Origin: Chitinophaga sp. H8
Lineage (GTDB): Bacteria > Bacteroidota > Bacteroidia > Chitinophagales > Chitinophagaceae
NCBI RefSeq assembly: GCF_040567655.1
Contig: NZ_JBEXAC010000002.1
Location: forward strand, 124,001-188,000
Direction: 5' to 3'
Length of the DNA stretch: 64,000 nucleotides
The translations under genes and the position numbers were made by a program. The notes beneath the pieces were generated by a model. It worked only from the letters and a program-made list of their open reading frames with translations. It ran no database searches and was not told where the DNA came from. Shown one piece after another: positions 9,414-18,609 of the stretch. Numbering within the stretch: the first letter of the stretch is position 1; each line of letters opens with the position of its first letter.

Positions 9414-10835
9414 CTACAGTGTATTAGTGGTGATTACAGGATGTTCCCGCTCTTTTTGCAGTTCCTTCAGATAGTTTTCCTTATCATCCCGGTAAAACAG
9501 GTTCATCGTTTCAAAAGGAATGATACGGCCATCTTTATGTACAATATGTACGCAGGATTTTTTGATAGCCCGCACATCAAAATCATACGCATCTATAAAC
9601 CGCATGATCACTATCCGGAACAGATTGTTGTAATCGAGTCCCGGCGCCTGTACCTGTGGCAAACAACACAACAATGACTGCATATCATTTACTGCTGCGT
9701 CAGTAGAGATACCGGTACTGAATATTTTGAGAATATGCCGGTGCAGGTTTTCATCCTGCTCGTATACAATCGTGTTTTTTGAATTGTTTAACAGCACAGC
9801 AGGATCTACATAACGGGTAAGTGGAAATACCTGTCCGTCTATCTTTAAAGCATACGCCATCGCCAATGCATCCGGATTACAAGGTACCGGTATCAGATCA
9901 TTTTCATTAAAAACCGGTGATTGTGCCAGGATCCTTTGCCGCACTTCTGTAAGGGTGATCCTGTCGGTAGCCGGATTAAAGTCATCCACCCGGCCGGCAA
10001 TTTGTGTGGGTTGGAAAGTAACACCCCGCACACACCGCTGCTGCAAGGCATAATCAATGACAGCTCCCAGCTCATCATCATTCACGCCTTTCTGAAGTGT
10101 CACTACCAGCGTAGTACTCAGGTTAAACTCATTCAGGTGAGCCAGTGCCTGCTTACGGATAGCTGTCATATCCTTTCCCCGCATTCTTTCCAGTGCCTCC
10201 GGTTTAAAGGAATCAAACTGCAGGTAGATCTCAAAGTCGGGCATATAGGAGGCCAGCCGCTCCACAAATGCTTTATCCTTTGCAATACGGATGCCGTTGG
10301 TGTTTACCATAATATGCCGGATAGGCTTTGTTTTGGCAATATCCAGGATTTCAAAAAACTGCGGATGTATCGTAGGCTCTCCTCCGCTGATCTGTACCAC
10401 ATCCGGAATCCCTTCGTTCTCCACAATAATATCCAGCATCCGTTCTATCTCTTCCAGCGTACGGTGCTCTCCGTAATGTGGGGAGGACATCGCATAACAG
10501 GTAGGGCAGGTAAGATTACAACGATCCGTTACTTCGATCACACTCAGGCAGGAATGCTGCTCATGATCCTGGCAAAGCCCGCAATCATAAGGGCAACCAT
10601 AATGCGTGCGTGTATTGGTTTTTAATGGTGCCTCTGAGGGTTTGTTATAATTACGCGTGTTTTTGTAATAGGCAATGTCCGTAGCAATCAATACTTTTTC
10701 TGTGCCATGATGTGCACAGTGTTTGATCATATACACCTTTTCATCTTCAAAAATAACTTTTGCATCTACCCTGCGCAGGCAGGTACTACAGATGCTTACC
10801 GTAAAGTCGTAGTAAGTGTATTTTTTTTCAGGCAT
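9414..10835 (-). CDS. Radical SAM enzyme, Tes/MJ0619-like architecture
   Basis: This protein has 473 residues. The radical SAM cluster motif CNLTCPTC gives Cys106/110/113, followed by the SAM-binding QISGGEPT. Extra cysteines precede it: C16-x2-C19 with C40 (a rubredoxin-like or zinc-like knot) and C81/C85/C88/C96. A further PVPC lies near residue 306. This layout, an N-terminal Cys knot plus an auxiliary Cys cluster before the SAM motif, matches the family containing MJ0619 and the tetraether lipid synthase Tes, which joins or modifies lipid alkyl chains. The exact reaction here is unknown. It overlaps the upstream Lgt-like gene by 8 bp and is followed 2 bp later by a small membrane protein. 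Confidence 0.8.
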   Translation of the reverse strand: MPEKKYTYYDFTVSICSTCLRRVDAKVIFEDEKVYMIKHCAHHGTEKVLIATDIAYYKNTRNYNKPSEAPLKTNTRTHYGCPYDCGLCQDHEQHSCLSVIEVTDRCNLTCPTCYAMSSPHYGEHRTLEEIERMLDIIVENEGIPDVVQISGGEPTIHPQFFEILDIAKTKPIRHIMVNTNGIRIAKDKAFVERLASYMPDFEIYLQFDSFKPEALERMRGKDMTAIRKQALAHLNEFNLSTTLVVTLQKGVNDDELGAVIDYALQQRCVRGVTFQPTQIAGRVDDFNPATDRITLTEVRQRILAQSPVFNENDLIPVPCNPDALAMAYALKIDGQVFPLTRYVDPAVLLNNSKNTIVYEQDENLHRHILKIFSTGISTDAAVNDMQSLLCCLPQVQAPGLDYNNLFRIVIMRFIDAYDFDVRAIKKSCVHIVHKDGRIIPFETMNLFYRDDKENYLKELQKEREHPVITTNTL

Positions 10836-11613
10836 ATTCCTTTTTAATTAAACGGGTTGGGTAAAAAATGGAAGGTGAATAATAAAGCAATCCTGCCAGA
10901 CAGGCCAATTGTATAGATCCCATGCCCAGCAGGTACCGGTAGCCGGGTTTGATATAATCCAGCAAAAACCGGAACAGCAGATAAGCAATCATCAATATTT
11001 TAAACTGCGCACCGGATACCAGCGTATACCTTTTGCGCAACCAGTTGAGCCCTATCCATAGCAATACCAGGAAAACAATTTCATACAATGCTACGGGATG
11101 CCGTAATACCTCATCCCCCAGATGCATTCCCCAGGGCAAGCTGGTAGCCACTCCATAGGTTTCTTCATGTACCCCCATACTGAAACAACCGATGCGCCCG
11201 ATAATCATGGCCAGTATCAATGGCCTGGTAAACAAATCCCCGGAAGAATGCCGTTCTCCTATCCCCCACTTCATCAGCTCCACACCTGCCAGTCCTCCCA
11301 GCAAACCACCTACTATTGTTTTACTCTGGTAAACGTACAACAGGATATTCGGGACCTGCATAATGTCCAGCGGATTTTCCAGAGCACCTAACAACCGGCT
11401 GCCCAACAAGGCCCCAAAGATGGCCCCTATGATCACCCAAATGCGGTTTTCCTGTGGGATAAGATCTCCCTGCCTTTTACGCAGGTACAGGAAATACCGG
11501 AACCCGACAAACATCCCTAAAGATTCCAGGATGGCATGCAGGGGTACCTGTAATGAAAATATGGGCAACGTAACTGGAAAATGCACCGGCGCCGGTAATT
11601 TGGTTTCATTCAC
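10828..11613 (-). CDS. Divergent prolipoprotein diacylglyceryl transferase-like membrane protein
   Basis: This protein has 261 residues with about seven hydrophobic helices and the LGT-family framework: GGLLGG at 102-107, GRIGCF at 139-144 and RHPVALYE at 171-178. Lgt transfers diacylglycerol from phosphatidylglycerol to lipoprotein cysteine. By alignment from memory with E. coli Lgt, Arg143 is kept (R140). The essential His103 position is Val101, the Asn146 position is Cys143, and the second Asn of the signature is Met. It is therefore probably a paralogue with altered chemistry and not the housekeeping Lgt. It is first in an operon with a Tes-like radical SAM enzyme, which points to lipid or lipoprotein modification. 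Confidence 0.72.
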   Translation of the reverse strand: MNETKLPAPVHFPVTLPIFSLQVPLHAILESLGMFVGFRYFLYLRKRQGDLIPQENRIWVIIGAIFGALLGSRLLGALENPLDIMQVPNILLYVYQSKTIVGGLLGGLAGVELMKWGIGERHSSGDLFTRPLILAMIIGRIGCFSMGVHEETYGVATSLPWGMHLGDEVLRHPVALYEIVFLVLLWIGLNWLRKRYTLVSGAQFKILMIAYLLFRFLLDYIKPGYRYLLGMGSIQLACLAGLLYYSPSIFYPTRLIKKEYA

Positions 11614-11746
11614 AATTTACGGGATCAATTGACTACCGGAAAGAATATTTTCTTCCGGCTGTAAAGTATCTCATCCGGATATAAAATTCTAAGAGAGAAA
11701 ACGTATATTGTTAAGTTATTTCATAGCGTGCTAACAATATGGCAAT

Positions 11747-12439
11747 ATGCTACAGGAGATCTTACAAAAATATCAACCAGGGTTTAAACAGGTAGTAGAA
11801 ATCACGCCCGGCCTGGAGCGTTTATTGCTGATGGACTTCACCAGTGGCAACACTACCCTCACTAAAACCATTCTTGCTGATACGGACAAATTTTGCAGAT
11901 ACGTTACTACACAGTTGCAGCAATCCGGCTGCCGGCTCGGCATTGGCGGATATGGCGAACACCGTACTATTTATGCGATCAGCCCGCATTTTGATGCCGG
12001 AGAAGAACCCCGCCGCTTACATTTAGGCATTGACGTATGGGGAGCCGCAGGCACGCCGGTGTATGCGCCGATGAACGGACATATACACAGCTACCGGTTC
12101 AACGACCGCCTGGGTGACTATGGGGCTACCATCATTCTCCAGCATGTGCTCGATGGATATACCTTCTATACTTTATATGGACACCTGGGACTGGCCAATC
12201 TTCAGGGATTGTATGAAAACATGCCGGTAGCAGCCGGGCAGCTCCTGGCCCATTTTGGACAACCTGCCGAAAATGGGCACTGGCCGCCACATCTCCACTT
12301 CCAGATTATCAAAGACCTTTATGGCAACCGGGGTGATTTTCCAGGGGTATGCCGCTACAGCGAAAGAGAAAAATACCTGCAAAACTCTCCCGATCCCGAT
12401 GTTATCCTGCAAATGAACCAATACATAGGAGGACTGTAA
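11747..12439 (+). CDS. M23-family metallopeptidase domain protein without signal peptide
   Basis: This protein has 230 residues. The LytM-type fold is clear from HLGID (about residues 88-92, His and Asp zinc ligands), GTPVYAP, YTLYGHLG and HLHFQI (third zinc-side His), so all catalytic residues are present. M23 enzymes cut peptide cross-links of peptidoglycan. This one has no signal peptide or membrane helix: the N-terminal ~85 residues are soluble (FKQVVEITPGLERLLLMDFT). A similar M23 region is found, from memory, inside some large kinase/aminotransferase fusion proteins, so a cytosolic non-peptidoglycan role is possible. The start at ATG 11747 is the only good one. It is divergent from the Lgt-like operon. 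Confidence 0.82.
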   Translation: MLQEILQKYQPGFKQVVEITPGLERLLLMDFTSGNTTLTKTILADTDKFCRYVTTQLQQSGCRLGIGGYGEHRTIYAISPHFDAGEEPRRLHLGIDVWGAAGTPVYAPMNGHIHSYRFNDRLGDYGATIILQHVLDGYTFYTLYGHLGLANLQGLYENMPVAAGQLLAHFGQPAENGHWPPHLHFQIIKDLYGNRGDFPGVCRYSEREKYLQNSPDPDVILQMNQYIGGL

Positions 12440-12578
12440 GGCTACATACTACGCCAACACCATAACAATGCCAGCTACCAGTCATCAAATAATGACATGG
12501 TAACTTTAATTCCTGTGTGATCATTTGTACTTTGCAATCTGTAATTGATCTACGTAATTATATTAAACCCGTATTTGT

Positions 12579-13430
12579 ATGAGAAAGTTATTGTTGCTGT
12601 GTATATTGTTTTTTATGAATGGCGTGCTAATGGCGCAAACACCCTTGCATGTGATGACCTTTAATATCCGGATGAATACACCACATGACAGTCTGAATGC
12701 ATGGCCTCACCGGAAAGATAAGGTGGCCAGCCAGGTATTATTTCATGAAGCTCATCTGCTGGGCGTTCAGGAAGCACTATACGAACAAATGACCGACCTG
12801 AAAGAAAGATTACCACAATATAAATACATTGGAGGCGGACGTGATGATGGTAAAAATGCAGGCGAGTTTTCCGCTATCTTCTATGATACCACCCGTTTAC
12901 AGCTGCTTGACAGCAAAACGTTCTGGCTTTCTGAAACACCGGATGTACCCGGCAGTAAGGGATGGGATGCTGCGATTACCCGTGTGGTAACCTATGGTAA
13001 ATTTAAAGACCGGAAAACCAAAAAAATATTCTTCCATTTTAATACCCACTTTGACCACATCGGCAAAATTGCCCGCCGGGAAAGTGCAAAATTCTTATTA
13101 CAGCAAGTACATACCATCGCTGGTAAAATACCTGCTATCATTACCGGCGACTTTAACGCTACTCCGGATGACGAACCGATCCAGGTAGTCATGAATGCAA
13201 ATGATCCCTTGCATTTTACAGATAGCAAAGCTATCAGCCAGATGCCGCATTATGGCCCTACAGGTACTTTCAACGCCTGGCATTTTGCAGAACGGGACGA
13301 CCGGCCTATTGACTATATCTTCCTGAAAGGAAAATTCAAGGTAAAAAAACATGCAACTATCTCTGAAACATGGAAAGGCAGATATGCTTCTGACCACTTC
13401 TCTTTGTATAGTGAAATAGAAGTATTGTAA
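12579..13430 (+). CDS. Secreted endonuclease/exonuclease/phosphatase-fold protein
   Basis: This protein has 283 residues with a signal peptide (MRKLLLLCILFFMNGVLMAQ). It shows the full EEP catalytic set: MTFNIR near the start (metal Asn), GVQEAL (metal Glu), THFDHIG (His), TGDFNATPDD (Asp/Asn), RPIDYIF and the terminal SDHFSLYS (general-base Asp-His). The fold covers DNases, phosphodiesterases and sphingomyelinases. Small secreted Bacteroidota members are usually annotated only to family level. The substrate is unknown; extracellular phosphate or nucleic acid scavenging is plausible. It is followed by a bidirectional terminator. Confidence 0.88.
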   Translation: MRKLLLLCILFFMNGVLMAQTPLHVMTFNIRMNTPHDSLNAWPHRKDKVASQVLFHEAHLLGVQEALYEQMTDLKERLPQYKYIGGGRDDGKNAGEFSAIFYDTTRLQLLDSKTFWLSETPDVPGSKGWDAAITRVVTYGKFKDRKTKKIFFHFNTHFDHIGKIARRESAKFLLQQVHTIAGKIPAIITGDFNATPDDEPIQVVMNANDPLHFTDSKAISQMPHYGPTGTFNAWHFAERDDRPIDYIFLKGKFKVKKHATISETWKGRYASDHFSLYSEIEVL

Positions 13431-13442
13431 TCATACGACCCT

Positions 13443-13487
13443 TAAAAAAGGAGCGGCTCCCTGATAGAGAGCCGTTCCTTTTTTTAT
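13443..13487. terminator. Bidirectional terminator between EEP and M28 genes
   Basis: The stem core is CGGCTC/GAGCCG (arms about 13444-13459 and 13469-13484), with A-run and T-run ends on both sides, between convergent genes. Confidence 0.9.
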
Positions 13488-14800
13488 TCTCCCCGTTCAC
13501 TTACGGGGCCTAATCTTTCGGGCGTATCCTTTCCATCTACAATAGATCTTGCACTTACTGCAATGGCCTTAATAATACGGGTGATATTCTCCATATCCAG
13601 GCTGGCTATCTCATCTTTTACACTATGATATAGCTCATCTTTATCTATTTGTGTAGTAGAAATGGTATGTGCAGGTACCCCCAGCTTGGCCAGCGTGGCA
13701 TTGTCAGAGCGGTAAAACAATTGCTGCTCCGGATAAGGGTCCGGATGGAAGTTGAAATCAGATCCTACTAAATTACGTTGCAGTATTTTACCAAAGTCAG
13801 ACCGCTCAAACCCGGTAATGAACGCACTGTTTTTCCCAAATTTAGATTCCTTCCCTATCATTTCTATATTAAACATGGCTACAATACTGGCGGGGTCCAA
13901 TTGGCGTGAAAAATACTGTGAACCATAACCGCCAATTTCTTCTGCGGTAAAGGCTACAAATACAAGCGTACGTGCCGGTGCAGGCTTCCGCTTTTTGAAA
14001 TAATCTGCCAGCATAATTACCGCTGTAACACCCGATGCATCATCATCTGCACCATTAGCGATACTGTCCTGCTCCATTGGTTCCATAATACCCAGGTGAT
14101 CATAATGCCCGGAGAATATCACATATTCTGATGCTTTGCTTTTGCCAGGAATAACTCCAACAATATTACTAAGGGCATATGATTTCAGTTCCTGTGTTAC
14201 TGACAGCTGCCAGTTATGAATAGCTGTATCTCCTTCTTCTTTTAATACAAACACGATGCTTTTAGTACTATCCCCCTGCGTTGCTTCCGCCTCACTGTTG
14301 GCATACTGGCGGTGTTCGGATATTTGATTAAACAATTCTTTTTGTGAGGCATCTACCCACACTACTTCACTGCGTTCTATTTTACGTGCTCTTCTTAATA
14401 CACTAAAAAGGTCGGCCTGGCTGGCAGCAGCAGTAATTTCCACCCGGCTGTCCTGGTTCCAGTCAATGCTTTTGGCAGTACCTTTAATAATCAATGGGCG
14501 GGTTACCACTGCACCATTTATAGTAAGTTGTATACTCGCCGGTGTTAATCCAAACATCGTAAAGGATTGCCGGAAATCTTTCGCTTCGGGCAAAGGTTGT
14601 AAGCCGGCCTTCTTAAATTCGGCTTCCACAAACCGGGCAGCTTTTTCAATACCTGGTTCAAATGTTTTACGGCCTTCCATATCATCTGCCGCCAGTGTGC
14701 TGATGATCCTGGTTACGGTTTCTTTCTTAATGTTTTGTGCATCTGCGGAGCTATATGCCAGGCATATGGCCAGTCCGAGTAAACATCGTGTGCGCCTCAT
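13484..14800 (-). CDS. Secreted M28-family aminopeptidase
   Basis: This protein has 438 residues with a signal peptide (MRRTRCLLGLAICLAYSSADAQ). The C-terminal half is a zinc M28 peptidase: SGHYDHLG (His ligand), NGADDDASG (bridging Asp), FTAEEIGGYGS (catalytic and ligand Glu pair) and NIEMIG. A late HTISTTQID provides the last His. The N-terminal ~200 residues probably hold an inserted PA-like or pro-region. It releases N-terminal amino acids from peptides in the periplasm. It starts 23 bp after the stop of the thioredoxin-tailed gene on the same strand, so the two are likely one operon. Confidence 0.9.
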   Translation of the reverse strand: MRRTRCLLGLAICLAYSSADAQNIKKETVTRIISTLAADDMEGRKTFEPGIEKAARFVEAEFKKAGLQPLPEAKDFRQSFTMFGLTPASIQLTINGAVVTRPLIIKGTAKSIDWNQDSRVEITAAASQADLFSVLRRARKIERSEVVWVDASQKELFNQISEHRQYANSEAEATQGDSTKSIVFVLKEEGDTAIHNWQLSVTQELKSYALSNIVGVIPGKSKASEYVIFSGHYDHLGIMEPMEQDSIANGADDDASGVTAVIMLADYFKKRKPAPARTLVFVAFTAEEIGGYGSQYFSRQLDPASIVAMFNIEMIGKESKFGKNSAFITGFERSDFGKILQRNLVGSDFNFHPDPYPEQQLFYRSDNATLAKLGVPAHTISTTQIDKDELYHSVKDEIASLDMENITRIIKAIAVSARSIVDGKDTPERLGPVSERGE

Positions 14801-14823
14801 AGTTGGTTGGTGTTATAGACTTA

Positions 14824-17211
14824 TTAGTTATTTGTTGTTTTCACCTGTGTCTTCATGGCTTTGCCAGCCACCGGATCTTCCGCAATCGTTGCGAAGCTTT
14901 CCAATATGGCTTTATAATCCTGGCCAAAGGCAACAGGTACCATTTTACCTTCCGGCGAAATTAAAACTTTTGTGGGGTATCCGTTGATCTTATAATTGCC
15001 CTGTACTTTATTATCTGATAACAGTACCGGCATTGTGTAATGATGAGCTTCCATAAATTGCCGGACAGTGTTTTGCTCATCATGACAGGCAATACTCAGG
15101 AAAGCAGTATTAGAATATTTCCCGTCAGCAATATCTTTGGCTAATGCATTGACTTCCGGCATTTCTGCCCTGCAGGGGCTACACCAGGTACCCCAGAAAT
15201 CTATCAGTAACCATTTGCCTTTATAATCAGCCAACCGTACCTGCTTATCTTCCAGATTCTTTAATGCAAAATCCGGTGCAGTGGCCCAGCCTTTTAATAT
15301 CACTTTGTGCAGGTAGTCATTAAATGATTTATTGGGAAAATGCTGCCGGAAAAAAGCCGCCACATCTTTAATCCGCAAGGGAGCTGTTTGTAACTGGGCA
15401 GTCATTACCTGCAAGGCTTCTTCCGGATTCCCATAATCTGTCAATGCGGAGGCCAGGTCTTCCCGGTAATCTTCCTTAGCCCCCAGCACCGCACGGTCAT
15501 AAAAGCTGGCATATGCCTTTTCATCTTCGTGCTGTGGGGCATATGCAGCCGCCTGTACCAGGTAGCCCAATGCGGCTTTCTTATCCTGTGGCCATGCGTG
15601 ATCATACTTCAGTTTATAGGCATGTGCCAGTAGTTGTTTGTTGATTATTCTGGTATCTCGTAACCGTTGAGCAGTAGTATCTGCCTGATCGGCTTTCAGC
15701 CTGGTTATTTCCTGATCCAGTAGTCGTGCGGCAGCAGCAGACATGCCGGCCTTTTCCATCAGTTGACAGGTTAACATGGCGTACCTTCCGGAACGCCCAT
15801 ACCATAGCGCTGCTTTGCCGGATGCAGCAAATGCATCAGCTACTGCCTGCAACTGCTTTTTATCGCCATTGGCCTGCTGTGCCAATGACCACAGGTGTAA
15901 TGGTCGCAGGGTAGCCAGCAGCAGACTGTCTTTCTCTTTCATGGCCAATTGCAATATAGCATCTGCCATCGGATGATCTTTCTTTTCAAACTCCTGGGCA
16001 TAGGAATCATGTACCCAGTCTACCAGCCTTCCCTGGTTATGCAATGCTTTCATAATGGCCAGTGCAGTATCCTTATTTTCGTGCTGTGCATCCTGTAATT
16101 TATTATGTAAATGCATGGAACTTCCTGCAAGGCTGTTTATAGGTGTAGTTGCCAGTAATTGGTCGTACCACTTTCTGAAGTAAGGACTCCGCATATTATT
16201 CAGCTTGTCCAGCTTTCTCATCCGGTAAGTGCTGTCTCCTGCATATTTCGGATCGTTTACCTGGAAAAAGCGGACAATTTTGGCGCTGTCCATTTCCCTT
16301 CCATCAGCACCTTTCAGGCTATCGCTCTGATAGCTGAGATATATCAGTGTATTGATATAATCCCAGTTCAGTACCGGTGCTGTCAAGGGCGCTGTTTGCC
16401 CGGTAATAACGGTATTCCAGCGCATACTATCTGCCCTCCCTTTCTCTTCCCTGGCAGTATCATTACGCATAACCAAGCTGCTTTGATAATGCTGTAACAT
16501 GCTCATATGCTTCCCTGCAACATAATTTATCTCTGTTGAAGAAACATAAGGTCGCAGTTCAGCCTGTGGTGTACTGGCAAAAGTAGTCATCCCTTTATGC
16601 ACCGCATTTCCCCGTATGCTTATATTATCAGGGTTTTCTTTTGTAACAGTATAGGTGATATTATCCTGCTGCCAGGAAAAGCCGGTTTCCTGTTGCACGG
16701 GTAATGGTGGGAAAAGCGATTGCAGGCTGGCCTGCAAGCCCGTGCCTATATTATATGCGAGGATCTCCTCCATGCTCTTTGAAAGGTGCCATTTACGCGC
16801 ACCTTTGATTTTCAGAGCATCCAGGTTCCATATTTCAAGTAGCGATCCGTTCTTGTTTAAAGTGATCCGCACTACCTGCTGCAGCAGCGCCAGGTTATCA
16901 TACAGTCTGGAATCATTGTACTCCCATGTATGCAGGTTGTCTGTATCAAATATTGTTTTGCGTCCGCCCTGTACATCTGTTACTTGCAGGTTCAGTAATG
17001 TAATGTCCAGGAAATAATTACCCGTCTTTTGCCGGCTGGTAACCGTTATCTTATAGGTTCTGTCCTCCTGGCGTGAAAATGCAGTATGTTGTACCTTGCC
17101 GGACACTTTACAATACCAGGTATCGCCATTGTTGAACTGATAGGATTGGGCAAAACAGGGTATAGCAAACAGGGTGGTTAAAACAAGCAGGCATAGCATG
17201 CGCATACGCAA
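14824..17211 (-). CDS. Large secreted protein with C-terminal TlpA-like thioredoxin domain
   Basis: This protein has 795 residues with a signal peptide (MLCLLVLTTLFAIPCFAQ after two alternative Met starts, M1/M3). The last ~150 residues are a TlpA/ResA-like thiol-disulfide oxidoreductase: DFALKNLEDKQVRLADYKGKW, the active site WCSPC with C677 and C680, and GYPTKVLISPEGK with the cis-proline. The preceding ~620 residues are of unknown type and contain alpha-helical repeat-like stretches (TPR-like periodicity around residues 480-620). Bacteroidota have many such fusions, thought to keep exported proteins or heme ligands reduced. The substrate is unknown. It is upstream of, and co-directional with, the M28 peptidase. 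Confidence 0.85.
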   Translation of the reverse strand: MRMRMLCLLVLTTLFAIPCFAQSYQFNNGDTWYCKVSGKVQHTAFSRQEDRTYKITVTSRQKTGNYFLDITLLNLQVTDVQGGRKTIFDTDNLHTWEYNDSRLYDNLALLQQVVRITLNKNGSLLEIWNLDALKIKGARKWHLSKSMEEILAYNIGTGLQASLQSLFPPLPVQQETGFSWQQDNITYTVTKENPDNISIRGNAVHKGMTTFASTPQAELRPYVSSTEINYVAGKHMSMLQHYQSSLVMRNDTAREEKGRADSMRWNTVITGQTAPLTAPVLNWDYINTLIYLSYQSDSLKGADGREMDSAKIVRFFQVNDPKYAGDSTYRMRKLDKLNNMRSPYFRKWYDQLLATTPINSLAGSSMHLHNKLQDAQHENKDTALAIMKALHNQGRLVDWVHDSYAQEFEKKDHPMADAILQLAMKEKDSLLLATLRPLHLWSLAQQANGDKKQLQAVADAFAASGKAALWYGRSGRYAMLTCQLMEKAGMSAAAARLLDQEITRLKADQADTTAQRLRDTRIINKQLLAHAYKLKYDHAWPQDKKAALGYLVQAAAYAPQHEDEKAYASFYDRAVLGAKEDYREDLASALTDYGNPEEALQVMTAQLQTAPLRIKDVAAFFRQHFPNKSFNDYLHKVILKGWATAPDFALKNLEDKQVRLADYKGKWLLIDFWGTWCSPCRAEMPEVNALAKDIADGKYSNTAFLSIACHDEQNTVRQFMEAHHYTMPVLLSDNKVQGNYKINGYPTKVLISPEGKMVPVAFGQDYKAILESFATIAEDPVAGKAMKTQVKTTNN

Positions 17212-17304
17212 TAAGATTAAGGGATGTTAGATTACCTGGTAATATATACATTTTTCCAGATAGTTTATAAAATGGGGAACACTGTCAGGCAGGGAATAAT
17301 TATG

Positions 17305-17312
17305 TACTTTTG
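17305..17312 (+). promoter_or_regulatory. Candidate -7 box of ruvB
   Basis: TACTTTTG fits TAnnTTTG and ends 16 bp before the ruvB ATG. The identical octamer precedes ruvC, the phoB-like gene and the porin gene in this window. Confidence 0.55.
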
Positions 17313-17328
17313 AGCACTTGCATTTACT

Positions 17329-18357
17329 ATGTCCAATCCAAATTTACGACCAGACGAGAACAGACTCAGCGCCGCTGAAAAAGAATTTGAGAACAGCATA
17401 CGTCCCCGGGAGATCCTTGATTTCTCCGGGCAGGACCAGATTATTGACAACCTGAAAATATTCATTAAGGCGGCTAAGATGCGGGGAGAGGCACTGGATC
17501 ATGTGCTTTTTCATGGCCCTCCGGGGTTGGGAAAAACCACGTTGTCCCGTATTGTGGCCAATGAACTGGGCGTAAACATTAAGGAAACCTCCGGTCCGGT
17601 AATTGAAAAGCCGGGAGATCTGGCGGGGTTGCTTACCAACCTGGAGGAAAAGGATGTATTATTTATTGATGAAATACACCGGCTCAGCAATGTAGTGGAA
17701 GAGTACCTGTATTCTGCTATGGAAGATTACCGGATAGATATCATGATAGATACAGGTCCTAATGCACGTTCTGTACAAATCAATCTGCACCCGTTTACGC
17801 TGATAGGCGCTACCACCCGCTCAGGTTTACTGACGGCGCCACTCCTCTCCCGTTTTGGTATTAAGTCCAGGCTGGAATATTACAGTACCGCTACCCTGCA
17901 AAAGATCATCTGGCGGGCAGCGGGGCTGTTACAAACAAAGATCACGTCCGATGCAGCTACGGAAATAGCCGGCCGCTCCCGTGGTACTCCCCGTATTGCC
18001 AACGGTTTGTTAAGGCGGGTACGTGATTTTGCCATGGTAATAGGCAATGGCGTCATTGACCTGGACATTGCCAAACATAGCCTTAAAGCATTAAGTGTGG
18101 ATGAATATGGCCTGGACGAAATGGATAACCGCATCCTCCACGTCATCATCGAAAACTTTAAAGGAGGTCCTGTAGGTATTACCACCATCGCTACAGCCGT
18201 AGGAGAAGAACCGGGAACCTTGGAAGAAGTGTATGAACCATTCCTGATCCAGGAAGGATTTATCAAAAGAACCCCCAGGGGCCGTGAAGTAACTGAAAAA
18301 GCATATACTCATCTGGGCAAAACCCCTCATCGGGGCGGGCCGAATATGCTTTTTTAA
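17329..18357 (+). CDS. ruvB: Holliday junction branch-migration ATPase RuvB
   Basis: This 342-residue hexameric AAA+ motor, with RuvA, drives branch migration of Holliday junctions. The Walker A motif GPPGLGKTT is at residues 63-71, Walker B is VLFIDEIH, the sensor/arginine-finger region carries GATTRSGLL, and the C-terminal winged helix holds the block RTPRGR. The length is normal. The start is the ATG closest to the promoter-like box. ruvC lies 3 kb downstream on the same strand. A long inverted-repeat element begins 3 bp after the stop. Confidence 0.97.
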   Translation: MSNPNLRPDENRLSAAEKEFENSIRPREILDFSGQDQIIDNLKIFIKAAKMRGEALDHVLFHGPPGLGKTTLSRIVANELGVNIKETSGPVIEKPGDLAGLLTNLEEKDVLFIDEIHRLSNVVEEYLYSAMEDYRIDIMIDTGPNARSVQINLHPFTLIGATTRSGLLTAPLLSRFGIKSRLEYYSTATLQKIIWRAAGLLQTKITSDAATEIAGRSRGTPRIANGLLRRVRDFAMVIGNGVIDLDIAKHSLKALSVDEYGLDEMDNRILHVIIENFKGGPVGITTIATAVGEEPGTLEEVYEPFLIQEGFIKRTPRGREVTEKAYTHLGKTPHRGGPNMLF

Positions 18358-18360
18358 AAA

Positions 18361-18609
18361 GCTATTAGCTGTTAGCAGTTAGCTTTTAGCTTAATGCAGC
18401 GAAGAAGAGCTGCGAGCAAAATGCTGCGGGTCATACCTTATCCTATGCTTGAAGCATAGTTAAAGCATGGTTAAAGCATAGTTAGAGCATAGATAGAGCA
18501 TAAGAAGCTATGAAACAGAATATGGCACAAGGCATGTTGTGTAGCAATATTACCACACATAACATCCGCTGCATTAAGCTAAAAGCTAATAGCCAAAAGC
18601 TAACAGCTA
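18361..18609. repeat. Inverted-repeat element E1 (7-bp AGCT-periodic arms)
   Basis: This element fills the whole gap between convergent ruvB and a response-regulator gene. The left arm 18361-18401 (starting GCTATTAGCTGTTAGC and ending AATGCAGCG) is an imperfect reverse complement of the right arm 18567-18609, which overlaps the regulator's stop codon. Both arms are built from a repeated heptamer of the form TAGCTnT. The ~165 bp inside has no frame and contains an 11-bp tandem array. Related arms occur at 23231, 25804 and 32449. Confidence 0.8.
18453..18507. repeat. Five-copy 11-bp tandem repeat inside E1
   Basis: Five consecutive 11-mers start with AGCAT: AGCATAGTTAA, AGCATGGTTAA, AGCATAGTTAG, AGCATAGATAG and a degenerate AGCATAAGAAG. 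The period is close to one helical turn. Confidence 0.85.

Noticed and set aside
9921..10625. 234-codon plus-strand frame opposite the radical SAM gene
   Set aside because: It is antisense to the Cys-motif region and shows no family features.
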